In this document: in pieces, positions 18,061-28,062 of the stretch
How positions within the stretch are numbered: position 1 is the stretch's first letter
Layout of the letters: every line of letters starts with the position of its first letter
Source of the DNA: Cupriavidus gilardii
GTDB taxonomy: Bacteria > Pseudomonadota > Gammaproteobacteria > Burkholderiales > Burkholderiaceae
Reading direction: 5' to 3'
DNA: 64,000 nucleotides
Assembly: GCF_008801915.1 (NCBI RefSeq)
Contig: NZ_VZOV01000002.1
Coordinates: 124,001 to 188,000 of the forward strand
Position numbers and translations under genes: made by a program
The notes under the pieces: model-generated
Seen by the model: only the letters and a program-made list of their open reading frames with translations
What the model was told of the DNA's origin: nothing
Databases searched by the model: none

Positions 18061-19353
18061 ATGCGTGTTCTCGTTCTTGGCAGTGGCGTGATCGGCGTGA
18101 CCAGCGCCTGGTATCTGGCCCGTGCCGGCCATCAGGTCACCGTGATCGATCGCGAAGCGGCGCCGGCGCTCGGCACCAGCTTTGCCAATGCCGGCCAGAT
18201 CTCCCCCGGCTATGCCTCGCCGTGGGCGGCGCCCGGCGTGCCGCTGAAGGCCATCAAATGGATGTTCCAGCAGCATGCGCCGCTGTCGATCCGGCCCGAC
18301 GGCACGCTGTTCCAGCTGCAATGGATGTGGCAGATGCTGATGAACTGCAGCGCCGACCGCTACGCGGTCAACAAGGAGCGCATGGTGCGGCTGGCCGAAT
18401 ACAGCCGCGACTGCATCCGCGCGCTGCGCGCCGAAACCGGCATCGCCTACGAGGGCCGGCAGCAAGGCACGCTGCAGGTGTTCCGCACCGACGAGCAGCT
18501 CGAAGGCGCGGCCAGGGACATTGCCGTGCTCGAGGAAGCCGGCGTGCCCTATCAATTGCTGTCGCGCGAGGATCTCGCCGCGAGCGAACCGGCGCTGGCC
18601 GCGGTCAGCCACAAGCTGACCGGCGGCCTGCGCCTGCCCAACGACGAAACCGGCGACTGCCAGCTGTTTACCCAACGGCTGGCGGCCATGGCCGAGGGCC
18701 TGGGCGTGCAGTTCCTGTACAACCGGTCGATCGACAGCCTGATGACCCAGGGCACCGCGGTGACCGGCGCCATCGTCGGCGGCGAGCCGATCTTCGCCGA
18801 TGCCGTGGTGGTCGCGCTGGGCAGCTGGTCGACGCCGTTCATCAAGGACTTCGTGCGCATTCCGGTCTATCCGCTGAAGGGGTTCTCGATCACCGTGCCG
18901 ATGACCGACGCCGCGCGCAGCCCGGTGTCGACGGTGCTGGACGAGACCTACAAGGTCGCGATCACCCGCTTCGACGACCGCATCCGCGTCGGCGGCATGG
19001 CGCAGATCGTCGGCTATGACCGTTCGCTCGATCCGGCCAAGCGCCGCACGCTGGAACACGTGGTGACGGACCTGTTCCCGGGCGCCGGCGACGTGGCGCG
19101 CGCCTCGTTCTGGACCGGCCTGCGCCCGATGACGCCGGACGGCACGCCGATCGTCGGCCCGACGCCGGTCAAGGGGCTATGGCTCAATACCGGCCACGGC
19201 ACGCTGGGCTGGACCATGGCCTGCGGCTCCGGCAAGCTGCTCGCCGACCTGGTGTCCGGCGCCTCGCCCGCGATCCGCGCGGACGATCTGTCGGTGGCGC
19301 GCTATCTGCAGCAGACGGCCCGGCAGCCGGCACCGCGTCCGGCCACGGCCTGA
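18061..19353 (+). CDS. dadA: D-amino acid dehydrogenase
   Basis: 430 residues, FAD enzyme that oxidatively deaminates D-amino acids (chiefly D-alanine) at the inner membrane and passes electrons to the quinone pool. The Rossmann motif is right at the N-terminus ([20 protein letters not shown]), followed by [17 protein letters not shown], a DadA signature, and near the C-terminus [15 protein letters not shown] and [17 protein letters not shown], the C-terminal FAD contacts. Start: the ATG directly before RVLVLGSG; open frame upstream is AT-rich non-coding. A terminator follows. Controlled probably by the divergent Lrp-type gene. Confidence 0.95.
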   Translation: MRVLVLGSGVIGVTSAWYLARAGHQVTVIDREAAPALGTSFANAGQISPGYASPWAAPGVPLKAIKWMFQQHAPLSIRPDGTLFQLQWMWQMLMNCSADRYAVNKERMVRLAEYSRDCIRALRAETGIAYEGRQQGTLQVFRTDEQLEGAARDIAVLEEAGVPYQLLSREDLAASEPALAAVSHKLTGGLRLPNDETGDCQLFTQRLAAMAEGLGVQFLYNRSIDSLMTQGTAVTGAIVGGEPIFADAVVVALGSWSTPFIKDFVRIPVYPLKGFSITVPMTDAARSPVSTVLDETYKVAITRFDDRIRVGGMAQIVGYDRSLDPAKRRTLEHVVTDLFPGAGDVARASFWTGLRPMTPDGTPIVGPTPVKGLWLNTGHGTLGWTMACGSGKLLADLVSGASPAIRADDLSVARYLQQTARQPAPRPATA

Positions 19354-19366
19354 GAAAAGACTGCGC

Positions 19367-19400
19367 AAAAAAAAGACGGCCACCCGGCCGTCTTTTTTTT
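19367..19400. terminator. Bidirectional terminator between dadA and acyl-CoA dehydrogenase
   Basis: Stem GACGGCC / GGCCGTC with loop ACCC, preceded by eight A and followed by eight T, so it can act on both convergent transcripts. Confidence 0.92.
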
Positions 19401-19419
19401 GCCTCCACCTCCGCCGCCG

Positions 19420-21204
19420 TCAGAACTGCGCCTCGCTCAGTGCCAGCGCCGCCGGTGCGCCGGCCACGATCGCATCGCGAATGCCGCCGGCCTGCGACAG
19501 CACGTGCTCGGCGAAGAAATGCGCGGTAGCGATCTTGGCCTCGTGGAAGGCCGGGTCCTCGGCACGCCGCGCGTCGGCGGCCAGCATCGCGCGCCCGAGC
19601 TGCCAGCCCGAGAACACGATGCCGCACAGCTTCAGATACGGCACGCTGCCGGCAAATGCCGCGTTGGGATCGGTCTTGCCATTGGCCACGATGAAGTCGA
19701 GCGCCTGCTCCAGCGCGGCACGGCCCCTGGCCAGCTGCGCCTGCATCGCGGCGAACGGCGCGCCGCCGTGCGCGGCCAGCGCGGCCTCGGTCTCGGCAAT
19801 TCGCGCGCAGATGCCGCGCGCGACCGCACCGCCATCGCGCACCGTCTTGCGGCCGACCAGATCGTTGGCCTGGATCGCGGTGGTGCCCTCGTAGATCGGC
19901 AAAATGCGCGCATCGCGATAATGCTGCGCCGCGCCGGTCTCCTCGATGAAGCCCATGCCGCCGTGGACCTGCACACCCAGGCTGGTCACGTCGATCGACA
20001 GCTCGGTGCTCCAGCCCTTGATCACCGGCACCAGGAATTCGTAGAACGCCTGGTGTTCGCGGCGTACCGCCTCGTCCGGATGCTGGTGCGCGGTATCGCA
20101 GGCCGCCGCGCCGACGTAGGCCAGCGCCCGCGCCCCTTCGGTCAGCGCGCGCATCGTCATCAGCATGCGCCTGACGTCCGGATGATGGATGATCGTGACC
20201 GCCTGCCGGGCCGAACCGTCGACCGGGCGGCTCTGCACGCGCTCGCGGGCATAGGCCACGGCCTGCTGATAGGCGCGCTCGGACACCGCGATGCCCTGCA
20301 TGCCGACCGAGAAGCGGGCCGCATTCATCATGATGAACATGTACTCGAGGCCGCGGTTCTCCTCTCCGACCAGCGTGCCGATCGCGCCGCCGTGGTCGCC
20401 GAACTGCAGCACCGCGGTCGGGCTGGCCTTGATGCCCAGCTTGTGCTCGATCGACACGCAATGCACGTCGTTGCGCGCGCCCAGCGAGCCGTCCTGGTTG
20501 ACCAGGAACTTCGGCACGATGAACAGCGAGATGCCCTTGACGCCTTCCGGTGCATTCGGCGTCCGCGCGAGCACGAGATGGACGATGTTCTCGGCCATGT
20601 CGTGCTCGCCGTAGGTGATGAAGATCTTGGTGCCGAACAGCTTGTAGGTGCCGTCGCCCTGCGGCTCGGCGCGCGTGCGCACCGCCGCCAGGTCCGAACC
20701 GGCCTGCGGCTCCGTCAGGTTCATCGTGCCGGTCCACTGGCCCGAGATCAGCTTGGGCAGGAAGACCTGGCGCTGCGCGTCGCTGCCGGCGGTCAGCAGT
20801 GCCTCGATGGCGCCGTCGGTCAGCAGCGGGCACAGCGCGAACGACAGGTTGGCCGAATTCAGCATCTCGTTGCAGGCGGTGGCGATCAGCTTGGGCAGAC
20901 CCTGGCCGCCGAATTCCTGCGGATGCAGCACGCCCTGCCAGCCGCCCTCGCCGAACTGGCGGAACGCCTCGCGAAATCCCGGCGTGGTGGTGACCGCGCC
21001 GTCCTTCCAGCTGCTCGGCTCGATGTCGCCGGCGCGGTTCAGCGGCGCGATCACCTGCTCGGTGAACTTGGCCGCTTCCTCGAGCACCGCCTGCGCGGTG
21101 TCGGCCGTCGCTTCCTCGAAGCCTGGCAGCTGGCTGATGGCATCCAGCCCGGCCAGTTCGTTGATCGCGAACAGCATGTCCTTGAGCGGGGCGCGGTAGG
21201 TCAT
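19420..21204 (-). CDS. Acyl-CoA dehydrogenase (large, C-terminal AcDH domain type)
   Basis: 594 residues, longer than the 380-residue classical enzymes because of an added C-terminal helical domain, as in the AidB/DmdC-like and long-chain groups. Oxidises acyl-CoA to enoyl-CoA with FAD. Motifs: an N-terminal extension ([18 protein letters not shown]) specific to this class, [19 protein letters not shown] and [13 protein letters not shown] of the central beta domain, and the catalytic glutamate in [13 protein letters not shown] near residue 437. It lies upstream of nothing on its strand but directly next to etfBA, which carry its electrons, so the block is a beta-oxidation unit. Confidence 0.92.
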   Translation of the reverse strand: MTYRAPLKDMLFAINELAGLDAISQLPGFEEATADTAQAVLEEAAKFTEQVIAPLNRAGDIEPSSWKDGAVTTTPGFREAFRQFGEGGWQGVLHPQEFGGQGLPKLIATACNEMLNSANLSFALCPLLTDGAIEALLTAGSDAQRQVFLPKLISGQWTGTMNLTEPQAGSDLAAVRTRAEPQGDGTYKLFGTKIFITYGEHDMAENIVHLVLARTPNAPEGVKGISLFIVPKFLVNQDGSLGARNDVHCVSIEHKLGIKASPTAVLQFGDHGGAIGTLVGEENRGLEYMFIMMNAARFSVGMQGIAVSERAYQQAVAYARERVQSRPVDGSARQAVTIIHHPDVRRMLMTMRALTEGARALAYVGAAACDTAHQHPDEAVRREHQAFYEFLVPVIKGWSTELSIDVTSLGVQVHGGMGFIEETGAAQHYRDARILPIYEGTTAIQANDLVGRKTVRDGGAVARGICARIAETEAALAAHGGAPFAAMQAQLARGRAALEQALDFIVANGKTDPNAAFAGSVPYLKLCGIVFSGWQLGRAMLAADARRAEDPAFHEAKIATAHFFAEHVLSQAGGIRDAIVAGAPAALALSEAQF

Positions 21205-21383
21205 CGAAGTCTCCGTTATCGCAATGGGTCGCTGCAGCCTGCTGACTGCGACCGTTCGATGCAGCGTATAAAAAAGCCGCTCGCGGGCGGGCCCGGAACG
21301 GCTTGTCTTGGCTTTTCCTTTTTCTTGTGCTGGCCGGCTTCGTCCTGCCGCGGCACCGGGCGGCGCCGCGGCAGGGCCTGCGA

Positions 21384-22319
21384 TCAGCCCAGCGCCGCCA
21401 CCAGCTCCGGCACCACGGTGTTCAGGTCGCCCACCAGGCCGTAGTCGGCGACCGAGAAGATCGGCGCCTCGGCGTCCTTGTTGATCGCGACGATCACCTT
21501 GGAGTCCTTCATGCCGGCCAGATGCTGGATCGCGCCCGAGATACCGACGGCGATATACAGCTGGGGCGCGACGATCTTGCCGGTCTGGCCGACCTGGTAG
21601 TCGTTCGGCACGAAGCCGGCGTCCACCGCCGCGCGCGAGGCGCCCAGCGCGGCGCCCAGCTTGTCGGCCAGCGGCGTCAGCACCTTGGTGTAGTTCTCGC
21701 CCGAGCCCACGCCACGGCCGCCCGACACGATGATCTTGGCGGCGGTCAGTTCGGGGCGATCGCTCTTGGTCACTTCACGCGACACGAATTGCGAGATGCC
21801 GGCATCGGCCACGGCGGGCACGGTGTCGACCGAGGCCGAACCGCCTTCCGCGGCGGCCGGATCGAAGGCGGTGCCGCGCACGGTGATCACCTTGGTCTTG
21901 TCCGACGACTTGACCGTGGCGATCGCGTTGCCGGCATAGATCGGGCGCTCGAAGGTGTCCGGGCCGTCGACCTTGGTGATGTCCGACAGCTGGGCCACGT
22001 CCAGCTTGGCGGCGACGCGCGGCAGCACGTTCTTGCCGTAGGCGGTGGCCGGCGCCAGGATGTGGCTGTAGTCGCTGGCGATCGCCAGCACCTGCTCGGC
22101 GACGTTCTCGGCCAGGCCTTCGCCGAAGTACGGCGCGTCGGCCAGCAGCACCTTGGTGACGCCGGCGATCTTCGCGGCGGCCTCGGCGGCGGCCTGGGCG
22201 TTGGCGCCTGCCACCAGCACGTGGACGTCGCCGCCGCACTGGGCCGCGGCGGTCACGGTATTCAGGGTCGCGCCCTTGATCGATTGATTGTCGTGTTCAG
22301 CAATGACGAGTGCAGTCAT
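21384..22319 (-). CDS. etfA: Electron transfer flavoprotein, alpha subunit
   Basis: 311 residues. Takes electrons from acyl-CoA dehydrogenases and passes them to ETF-ubiquinone oxidoreductase. The N-terminal domain has the adenine-nucleotide hydrolase-like fold; the C-terminal FAD domain shows [35 protein letters not shown] and the [15 protein letters not shown] stretch, the family signature. The ATG start ([11 protein letters not shown]) has AGGAG upstream and lies 20 bp after etfB, so the two form an operon. The open frame continues into etfB sequence but that is not part of the gene. Confidence 0.97.
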   Translation of the reverse strand: MTALVIAEHDNQSIKGATLNTVTAAAQCGGDVHVLVAGANAQAAAEAAAKIAGVTKVLLADAPYFGEGLAENVAEQVLAIASDYSHILAPATAYGKNVLPRVAAKLDVAQLSDITKVDGPDTFERPIYAGNAIATVKSSDKTKVITVRGTAFDPAAAEGGSASVDTVPAVADAGISQFVSREVTKSDRPELTAAKIIVSGGRGVGSGENYTKVLTPLADKLGAALGASRAAVDAGFVPNDYQVGQTGKIVAPQLYIAVGISGAIQHLAGMKDSKVIVAINKDAEAPIFSVADYGLVGDLNTVVPELVAALG

Positions 22320-22339
22320 GTTCGTATCTCCTGGCGCGC

Positions 22340-23089
22340 TTAGATGACCTTGGCTTCGTTCTTGAGCTTCTGCACCAGCGTCGCGACGTCCGGCACCATC
22401 ACGCCCGCGCTGCGCTTGGGCGGCTCGACGACCTTCAGCGTCTGCAGACGCGGCGCCACGTCGACGCCCAGGTCTTCCGGCTTCACGGTTTCCAGCGGCT
22501 TCTTCTTGGCCTTCATGATGTTCGGCAGCGTGACATAGCGCGGCTCGTTCAGGCGCAGGTCGGTGGTCACCACCGCCGGCAGCTTGACCGACAGCGTTTC
22601 GAGGCCGCCGTCGACTTCGCGGGTCACCGAGGCCTTGCCATCCGCGATCACGACCTTCGAGGCGAAGGTCGCCTGCGGCAGGCCGGCCAGCGCGGCCACC
22701 ATCTGGCCGGTCTGGTTGGAGTCGTCGTCGATCGCCTGCTTGCCCAGGATCACCAGCTGCGGCTGCTCCTTGTCGATCAGCGCCTTCAGCAGCTTGGCCA
22801 CGGCCAGCGGCTGCAGGTCTTCGCTGCTCTCGACCAGGATGCCGCGGTCGGCGCCGATCGCCATCGCGGTGCGCAGCGTTTCCTGGCATTGCGCCACGCC
22901 GCAGGAGACCGCCACGACCTCGGTGGCCACGCCGGCTTCCTTCAAGCGGACCGCCTCTTCCACGGCGATCTCGTCGAACGGGTTCATGCTCATCTTCACG
23001 TTGGCCAGGTCGACGCCCGAGCCATCGGACTTCACACGGACCTTGACGTTGTAGTCAACCACGCGCTTGACTGCGACGAGTACTTTCAT
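22340..23089 (-). CDS. etfB: Electron transfer flavoprotein, beta subunit
   Basis: 249 residues, AMP-binding partner of EtfA. It begins [19 protein letters not shown] and contains [19 protein letters not shown] and the signature [30 protein letters not shown] (given here as two joined family motifs around residues 165-195). A GGAG motif precedes the ATG. First gene of the etfBA pair; promoter expected in the AT-richer 23090-23190 stretch. Confidence 0.97.
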   Translation of the reverse strand: MKVLVAVKRVVDYNVKVRVKSDGSGVDLANVKMSMNPFDEIAVEEAVRLKEAGVATEVVAVSCGVAQCQETLRTAMAIGADRGILVESSEDLQPLAVAKLLKALIDKEQPQLVILGKQAIDDDSNQTGQMVAALAGLPQATFASKVVIADGKASVTREVDGGLETLSVKLPAVVTTDLRLNEPRYVTLPNIMKAKKKPLETVKPEDLGVDVAPRLQTLKVVEPPKRSAGVMVPDVATLVQKLKNEAKVI

Positions 23090-23196
23090 GCGCTCACTCC
23101 ACTGATTGTCAGAAATTTGGTTCGCTCGCCATTATAACCACCGGGTCGGCGGCGCCCGGAATTTTCGAACGACCGTACTATTTTATAGGCAAAGAA

Positions 23197-23217
23197 TTGC
23201 CGGGCATAGCCCGGCAA
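23197..23217 (-). terminator. Probable terminator of metNIQ
   Basis: Nine-bp perfect stem TTGCCGGGC / GCCCGGCAA with a 3-nt loop, followed on the minus strand by the T-rich TTCTTT. It lies 107 bp past the metQ stop. Confidence 0.5.
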
Positions 23218-23324
23218 GCGATCTGGTGACCCGTATTGTGCCGCAGAAAACCCATCGCGGCACAGCGCCAGCGGCCGGATTCGAGGTTTTGTTCGATACC
23301 CGGCCGTGACGCCCGGCTCGCGGC

Positions 23325-24122
23325 TTACCAGGCCGTGATCACCGAATCCTTGAAGGTCGTGGTCACGTACTGCTTGATCTCCGGCGAGTGATAGGCCTTG
23401 ATCAGCTTGGCGACCCAAGGCTTGTTCTTGTCGGCCTCGCGCACGGCGATCAGGTTGGCGTACGGACCCTTCGGGCCTTCCATCGCGATCGCGTCCTTGG
23501 TCGGCGACAGGCCGGCCGATTCCGCGTAGTTGCCGTTGATCGCTGCGGCATCCAGGTCGTCCAGCGAGCGCGGCAGTTGCGCGGCGTCCAGTTCGACGAT
23601 GCGCAGCTTCTTCGGATTCGCGACGATGTCCAGCGGCGTGGCCTTCAGGCCGGCGTCCGCGCGCAGCTTGATCACGCCCTTGCTCTGCAGCAGCAGCAGG
23701 CCGCGGCCGCCGTTGGTCGGGTCGTTGGGCACGCCGACGCGCGCACCTTGCTTGAGCTGGTCCAGCGACTTGATCTTCTTCGAGTAGACGCCCATCGGGA
23801 ACGTGACGGTGTAGCCGACGTTGGCGAACTTGTAGCCGCGGTCCTTCATCTGGGCTTCGAGGTACGGCAGGTGCTGGTAGCTGTTGGCATCGAGATCGCC
23901 CGCAGCCAGCGCGGCGTTCGGCTGGATGTAGTCGCTGAACTCGACGACCTGGATATTGAGACCATCCTTGGCGGCGACCTTCTTGACCTGTTCCATGATC
24001 TGGGCGTGCGGACCACCGGTCACGCCGATCTTGATCGGCTTGTCCTGCGCCACCGCGGCGGTGGCGAGGCTGGCGCCGAGCGCGGCGCCGATGATCCATT
24101 GCAGCAGGCTACGACGTTGCAT
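23325..24122 (-). CDS. metQ: Methionine ABC transporter substrate-binding protein
   Basis: 265 residues with a signal peptide (RRSLLQWIIGAALGASLA, cleavage after VAQ). The mature protein is a NlpA-family binding protein: PIKIGVTGGPHAQIMEQVKK, FSDYIQPNAALAAGDLDANSYQHLPYL region and the ligand-pocket stretch VPNDPTNGGRGLLLLQ. Unlike the E. coli protein there is no lipobox cysteine after the signal peptide, so it is probably a soluble periplasmic protein. Start at the ATG with AAGGAAG upstream. Last gene of metN-metI-metQ. Methionine is the probable ligand (D- and L-), by family. Confidence 0.93.
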   Translation of the reverse strand: MQRRSLLQWIIGAALGASLATAAVAQDKPIKIGVTGGPHAQIMEQVKKVAAKDGLNIQVVEFSDYIQPNAALAAGDLDANSYQHLPYLEAQMKDRGYKFANVGYTVTFPMGVYSKKIKSLDQLKQGARVGVPNDPTNGGRGLLLLQSKGVIKLRADAGLKATPLDIVANPKKLRIVELDAAQLPRSLDDLDAAAINGNYAESAGLSPTKDAIAMEGPKGPYANLIAVREADKNKPWVAKLIKAYHSPEIKQYVTTTFKDSVITAW

Positions 24123-24217
24123 GTCTGACTTCCTTTGCGATGCGTTCTGGGTTGAGTCTGGGGTAAAGCAAAAATGAAACGGAAAACGAAACGATCCCGG
24201 CCGGTGCGACATGGCGC

Positions 24218-24871
24218 TCAGCGATGGCTGATCCGGCGGACCAGCCAGTCGCCGAAGCTCTGCACGGCCTGCACCAGCACGATCAGGATCAGCACCACGG
24301 CCACCATCACCTCGGTGATGTAGCGCTGGTAGCCATAGCGGATGCCGAGGTCGCCCAGGCCCCCGCCGCCGATCGCGCCGGCCATCGCCGAGTAGCCGAC
24401 CAGGCTGACGAAGGTGATGGTCAGGCCGGCGACGATGCCGGGCATCGCCTCGGGCAGCAGCACCTTCCAGACGATCTGGCCGGTGCTGGCGCCCATCGAT
24501 TGCGCCGCCTCGACCAGGCCCTTGTCGACCTCGCGCAGCGCGCTCTCGACCAGCCGCGCGATGAACGGAATCGCGGCGATCGTCAGCGGCACCACGGCCG
24601 CCGCGGTACCGATCGACGAGCCGGCGAGGAAACGGGTAAACGGAATCACCACCACCAGCAGGATGATGAACGGGATCGAGCGCACGGCGTTGACGACCAC
24701 GCCGATCAGCCGGTTGAACAACGGGTGCGCCAGCGGGCCGCCGCGGTCGGTCAGATGCAGCACCACGCCGAGCGGCACGCCCAGCAGCGCGCCGATCACG
24801 CCCGAGATGCCGACCATCACCAGGGTCTCGCCCAGCGAGGTCACAAACAGGTCGAACAGCTCAGACCACAT
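24218..24871 (-). CDS. metI: Methionine ABC transporter permease
   Basis: 217 residues, typical MetI length with five membrane segments. Starts [19 protein letters not shown]. The EAA loop that contacts the ATPase is seen as [24 protein letters not shown]. Its start overlaps the end of metN by 11 bp, indicating translational coupling; metQ follows after 95 bp. Confidence 0.95.
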   Translation of the reverse strand: MWSELFDLFVTSLGETLVMVGISGVIGALLGVPLGVVLHLTDRGGPLAHPLFNRLIGVVVNAVRSIPFIILLVVVIPFTRFLAGSSIGTAAAVVPLTIAAIPFIARLVESALREVDKGLVEAAQSMGASTGQIVWKVLLPEAMPGIVAGLTITFVSLVGYSAMAGAIGGGGLGDLGIRYGYQRYITEVMVAVVLILIVLVQAVQSFGDWLVRRISHR

Positions 24872-25895
24872 GCTCGTACTCCTCCACCACCACGCCCTGC
24901 TGCTGCAGGAATGCCATTGCCGCCCGGACGTTGTCGGTCTCGCCGGTGGCCATGATGGCCAGCGAGCCGAACGCCTGTCCCTGGATCTCGTCGATATGCC
25001 CGTGCAGGATGTTGAAGTCCAGCCCGTAGCGGCGGATCGCCTGCGCCAGCACCGGCTGGTCGACGCCCTCGCCGGTGAACGCGAGACGATAGACGTGGTC
25101 ACGCCCGTTGCCGAGCCGGCTCTCGACGCGCTTGAGCACGCTCGGCGGCAGCTCCTGCGAGATCACGTCGCCGATCATTGCGCGCGTGACCGCATGCTGC
25201 GGCCGCAGGAAGACGTCGATGACCTGGCCCTGCTCGACCACGCAGCCGGCGTCGAGCACCGCGACGCGATCGCAGACCTGTTTGATGACCTCCATCTGGT
25301 GCGTGATCATCACGATGGTCAGCCCCAGGTCGCGGTTGATCTGCTTGAGCAGATCGAGAATGGAGCGCGTGGTTTCCGGGTCGAGCGCCGAAGTGGCCTC
25401 GTCCGACAGCAGCACCTTGGGCTTGCTGGCCAGCGCGCGCGCAATGCCGACGCGCTGCTTCTGCCCGCCGCTGATCTGCGCCGGATAACGATCCTTCAGC
25501 GCCGACAGGCCGACCAGGTCCAGCAGCGGCAGTACCGTCGCGGCGATCTCGTCGCGGCTCTTGCCGGCCAGCTCCAGCGGCAGCGCCACGTTGTCGTAGA
25601 CGGTGCGCGAGGACAGCAGGTTGAAATGCTGGAAGATCATGCCGATGTCGCGGCGCGCCAGCCGCAGCGCCGACGCGTCGAGCGCGGTCAGGTCCTGCCC
25701 GGCGACGATCACGCGGCCGGCGGTCGGACGGTTCAGCAGATTGATGGCGCGCACCAGCGTACTCTTGCCGGCGCCGCTGCGGCCGATGATGCCGAAGACT
25801 TCGCCGGCCGCGATGGACAGGCTGACATCCCGCAAAGCGTGCACATCCCCGGTCGCACCGGGGAATCGCTGCGAGAGACCTTGCAGTTCGATCAT
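24861..25895 (-). CDS. metN: Methionine ABC transporter ATP-binding protein
   Basis: 344 residues. ATPase domain: Walker A GRSGAGKS (residues about 38-45), Q-loop in [11 protein letters not shown], signature ISGGQKQR, Walker [14 protein letters not shown] and switch His in MITHQ. The C-terminal about 80 residues are the NIL domain, through which methionine inhibits transport when the cytosolic pool is full. First gene of metNIQ. The leader upstream shows no SAM riboswitch that I can recognise. Confidence 0.96.
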   Translation of the reverse strand: MIELQGLSQRFPGATGDVHALRDVSLSIAAGEVFGIIGRSGAGKSTLVRAINLLNRPTAGRVIVAGQDLTALDASALRLARRDIGMIFQHFNLLSSRTVYDNVALPLELAGKSRDEIAATVLPLLDLVGLSALKDRYPAQISGGQKQRVGIARALASKPKVLLSDEATSALDPETTRSILDLLKQINRDLGLTIVMITHQMEVIKQVCDRVAVLDAGCVVEQGQVIDVFLRPQHAVTRAMIGDVISQELPPSVLKRVESRLGNGRDHVYRLAFTGEGVDQPVLAQAIRRYGLDFNILHGHIDEIQGQAFGSLAIMATGETDNVRAAMAFLQQQGVVVEEYEHVV

Positions 25896-26072
25896 GAGAC
25901 AGAGCGAAAAGAAAACGGCAACAGCCGGGACGGGGTCTCCAGCGCTGCTGCCGCATTTATCGTTTTTGGATTAACGGGCTATTTTAAGCGATCCGCTTCT
26001 TACCAGAAACGACTTTTTGCCGATGTCTTTAGACGAAAAGGGAATAAGGCGCCCGCTCGGAGTGCCGGTATA

Positions 26073-26879
26073 TCAACTCGAGCGCCAGGCCGGCGGCCGC
26101 TTGTCGATGAACGCCTGCACGCCCTCCAGCGCCGACTCGTCCATCATGTTGCACGCCATGGTCTGCCCGGCCAGCTGGTAGGCGGCCTCCACGCCCATTT
26201 CGAGCTGGCGGTAGAACAGGCCCTTGCCCGCGGCGATCGCCGCCGCGGGCTTCGCGCAGATGCTGGCGGCCAGCTTCGCCACCTCGCCGTCCAGCTCGGC
26301 GGCCGGCACCACACGGTTGACTAGGCCGCGTGACTGCGCTTCGTGGGCGCCGATCATCTCGCCGGTCAGCAGCATCTCCATCGCGTGCTTGCGATGCAGA
26401 TTGCGCGACAGCGCCACGCCGGGAGTCGAGCAGAACAGACCGAGGTTGACGCCCGAGACCGCAAAGCGTGCGTCGTCGGCCGCGACCGCGAGGTCGCACA
26501 TCGCCACCAGCTGGCAGCCGGCCGCGGTGGCGATGCCGTGCACGCGCGCGATCACCGGCTGCGGCATGCGCTGGATCGCCAGCATCATGCGCGTGCAGCG
26601 GTCGAACAGCCGGCGGTAGTAATCGTGGGAAGGCTGGGCGCGCATCTCGCGCAGATCGTGCCCGGCGCAGAAGGCCCGGCCCGCGCCGGCGAGCACCACG
26701 ACCCGCACGGCGGGATCGGCGGCGATGCGGGTCAGCGCCTCGGTCACCGCGTCGATCAGCGCCTCGGACAGCGCATTGAAGGCGTCGGGACGTTGCAGCG
26801 TCAGGCGCAGCACGCCCGGGGCATCTTCGCTTTGCCTCAGCAGTACGCCGGCGGCTTGCGCGTGTTCCGATTCGGCCAT
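26073..26879 (-). CDS. Enoyl-CoA hydratase/isomerase family protein
   Basis: 268 residues of the crotonase fold. Oxyanion-hole segments: FCAGHDLREM (first) and AAGCQLVAMCDLAVAADDARFAVSG (second). It resembles the ECHDC3-like group in the NLGLFCSTPGVALSR region. Typical catalytic Glu positions are not obvious, so it may not be a classical hydratase. An AGGAG lies before the ATG. It is 57 bp downstream of the HDAC-like gene on the same strand and may be co-transcribed. Confidence 0.85.
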   Translation of the reverse strand: MAESEHAQAAGVLLRQSEDAPGVLRLTLQRPDAFNALSEALIDAVTEALTRIAADPAVRVVVLAGAGRAFCAGHDLREMRAQPSHDYYRRLFDRCTRMMLAIQRMPQPVIARVHGIATAAGCQLVAMCDLAVAADDARFAVSGVNLGLFCSTPGVALSRNLHRKHAMEMLLTGEMIGAHEAQSRGLVNRVVPAAELDGEVAKLAASICAKPAAAIAAGKGLFYRQLEMGVEAAYQLAGQTMACNMMDESALEGVQAFIDKRPPAWRSS

Positions 26880-26936
26880 GATGGTCTCCTGGTTTGCTGA
26901 TCTGACATTGTCGTGCCGCGGTGGCCCCGCCGCGGC

Positions 26937-27860
26937 CTATTTCTCCAGCAGCACCTTCAGATGCGCCAGCACGCTGCGGCCCAGCGCGCTGAGGTTGTAG
27001 CCGCCTTCGAGGCAGCTGACGATGCGCCCCTGCGCGTGCTGCCGCGCCAGCGCCATCAGCTCCGTCGTGATCCAGGCGTAGTCCTGCTCCACGAGCCCCA
27101 TCTGGCCCAGGTCGTCCTCGCGATGCGCGTCGAAGCCCGCCGAGATGAACAGCATCTGCGGGCGGAAGGCCTGCAGCCGCGGCATCCAGATCGTCTCGAC
27201 CACCTCGCGCACCGCCATGCCGTTGGTATAGGCCGGCAGCGGAATATTGGCCATGTTGTTGGCGACGTGCTCGGTGCCGCTGTACGGGTAGAACGGATGC
27301 TGGAAAAAGCTGCACATCAGCACACGCTCGTCGCCGCGGAAGGCGGCCTCGGTGCCGTTGCCGTGATGCACGTCGAAGTCGATGATCGCCACGCGCTCGA
27401 GCCCGTGGGCGTCGAGCGCATGGCGGGCGGCGATCGCGACGTTGTTGTAGAAGCAGAAGCCCATCGCGCGATCGGGCTCGGCGTGGTGGCCGGGCGGCCG
27501 CACGCAGCAGAAGGCGTTCTCCAGTTCGCCGGCGATCACCGCGTCGGTCGCGGCCACCGCGGCACCCGCCGCATGCGTGGCCGCGGCCAGCGTATGCGCG
27601 TTCATCGCGGTATCGGGATCGATCGCATGGTAGCCGCTGGCGGGACTGGCCTGGTGCAGCCCGTCGACATAGCCGGGCAGGTGCACGCGCTCGATCTGCT
27701 CGCGGCTGGCGGCCGGCGCCTCGCGGCGGTCCAGCAGGCCGTCGATGCCGTGCGAGATCAGATGGTCTTCGATGGCGGTCAGACGTTCCGGGCACTCGGG
27801 ATGGAAGTGACCCATCTCGTGCAGCAGGAATTCGGGATGCGTGTAGTAGCCGGTCGGCAT
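26937..27860 (-). CDS. Histone deacetylase-family zinc amidohydrolase
   Basis: 307 residues, class II-like HDAC fold found in bacteria as acetylpolyamine amidohydrolase or AcuC. Zinc and active-site motifs are complete: RPPGHHAEP (His-His dyad), IIDFDVHHGNGT (Asp and His ligands), and SAGFDAHREDDLG (third ligand). It begins MPTGYYTHPEFLLHEMGHFHPE, the family start; the frame is open further upstream but runs into non-coding DNA. Substrate unknown: acetylated polyamines or proteins are both possible. It is divergent from mltB. Confidence 0.9.
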   Translation of the reverse strand: MPTGYYTHPEFLLHEMGHFHPECPERLTAIEDHLISHGIDGLLDRREAPAASREQIERVHLPGYVDGLHQASPASGYHAIDPDTAMNAHTLAAATHAAGAAVAATDAVIAGELENAFCCVRPPGHHAEPDRAMGFCFYNNVAIAARHALDAHGLERVAIIDFDVHHGNGTEAAFRGDERVLMCSFFQHPFYPYSGTEHVANNMANIPLPAYTNGMAVREVVETIWMPRLQAFRPQMLFISAGFDAHREDDLGQMGLVEQDYAWITTELMALARQHAQGRIVSCLEGGYNLSALGRSVLAHLKVLLEK

Positions 27861-28062
27861 GGGATGTTTCAGCGCGTTTATCGAGGCGTTGTTGGGCGCG
27901 TGGCGGGCACGCCGTCGGGGCGCGCCGCTGTCTCCATCCCCGTACGTTAGCACAGCGGATGGCCCGGCAACGCGGGCCCGCCTTCGCCGCCGGGTCGTAT
28001 CGTCCCGTGATGTTTTGCGTCGGATGCGTCCGCTATACTCGGTCCGACTTGCAAAGGACACC

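Noticed and set aside
25896-26072. SAM riboswitch in the metN leader
   Set aside because: No conserved S-box core or other SAM aptamer recognised; only AT-richer sequence is seen.
28015-28039. mltB promoter TTGCGT/TATACT
   Set aside because: The spacer is only 13 bp, too short for a typical sigma-70 promoter, so the -10 alone was not listed.
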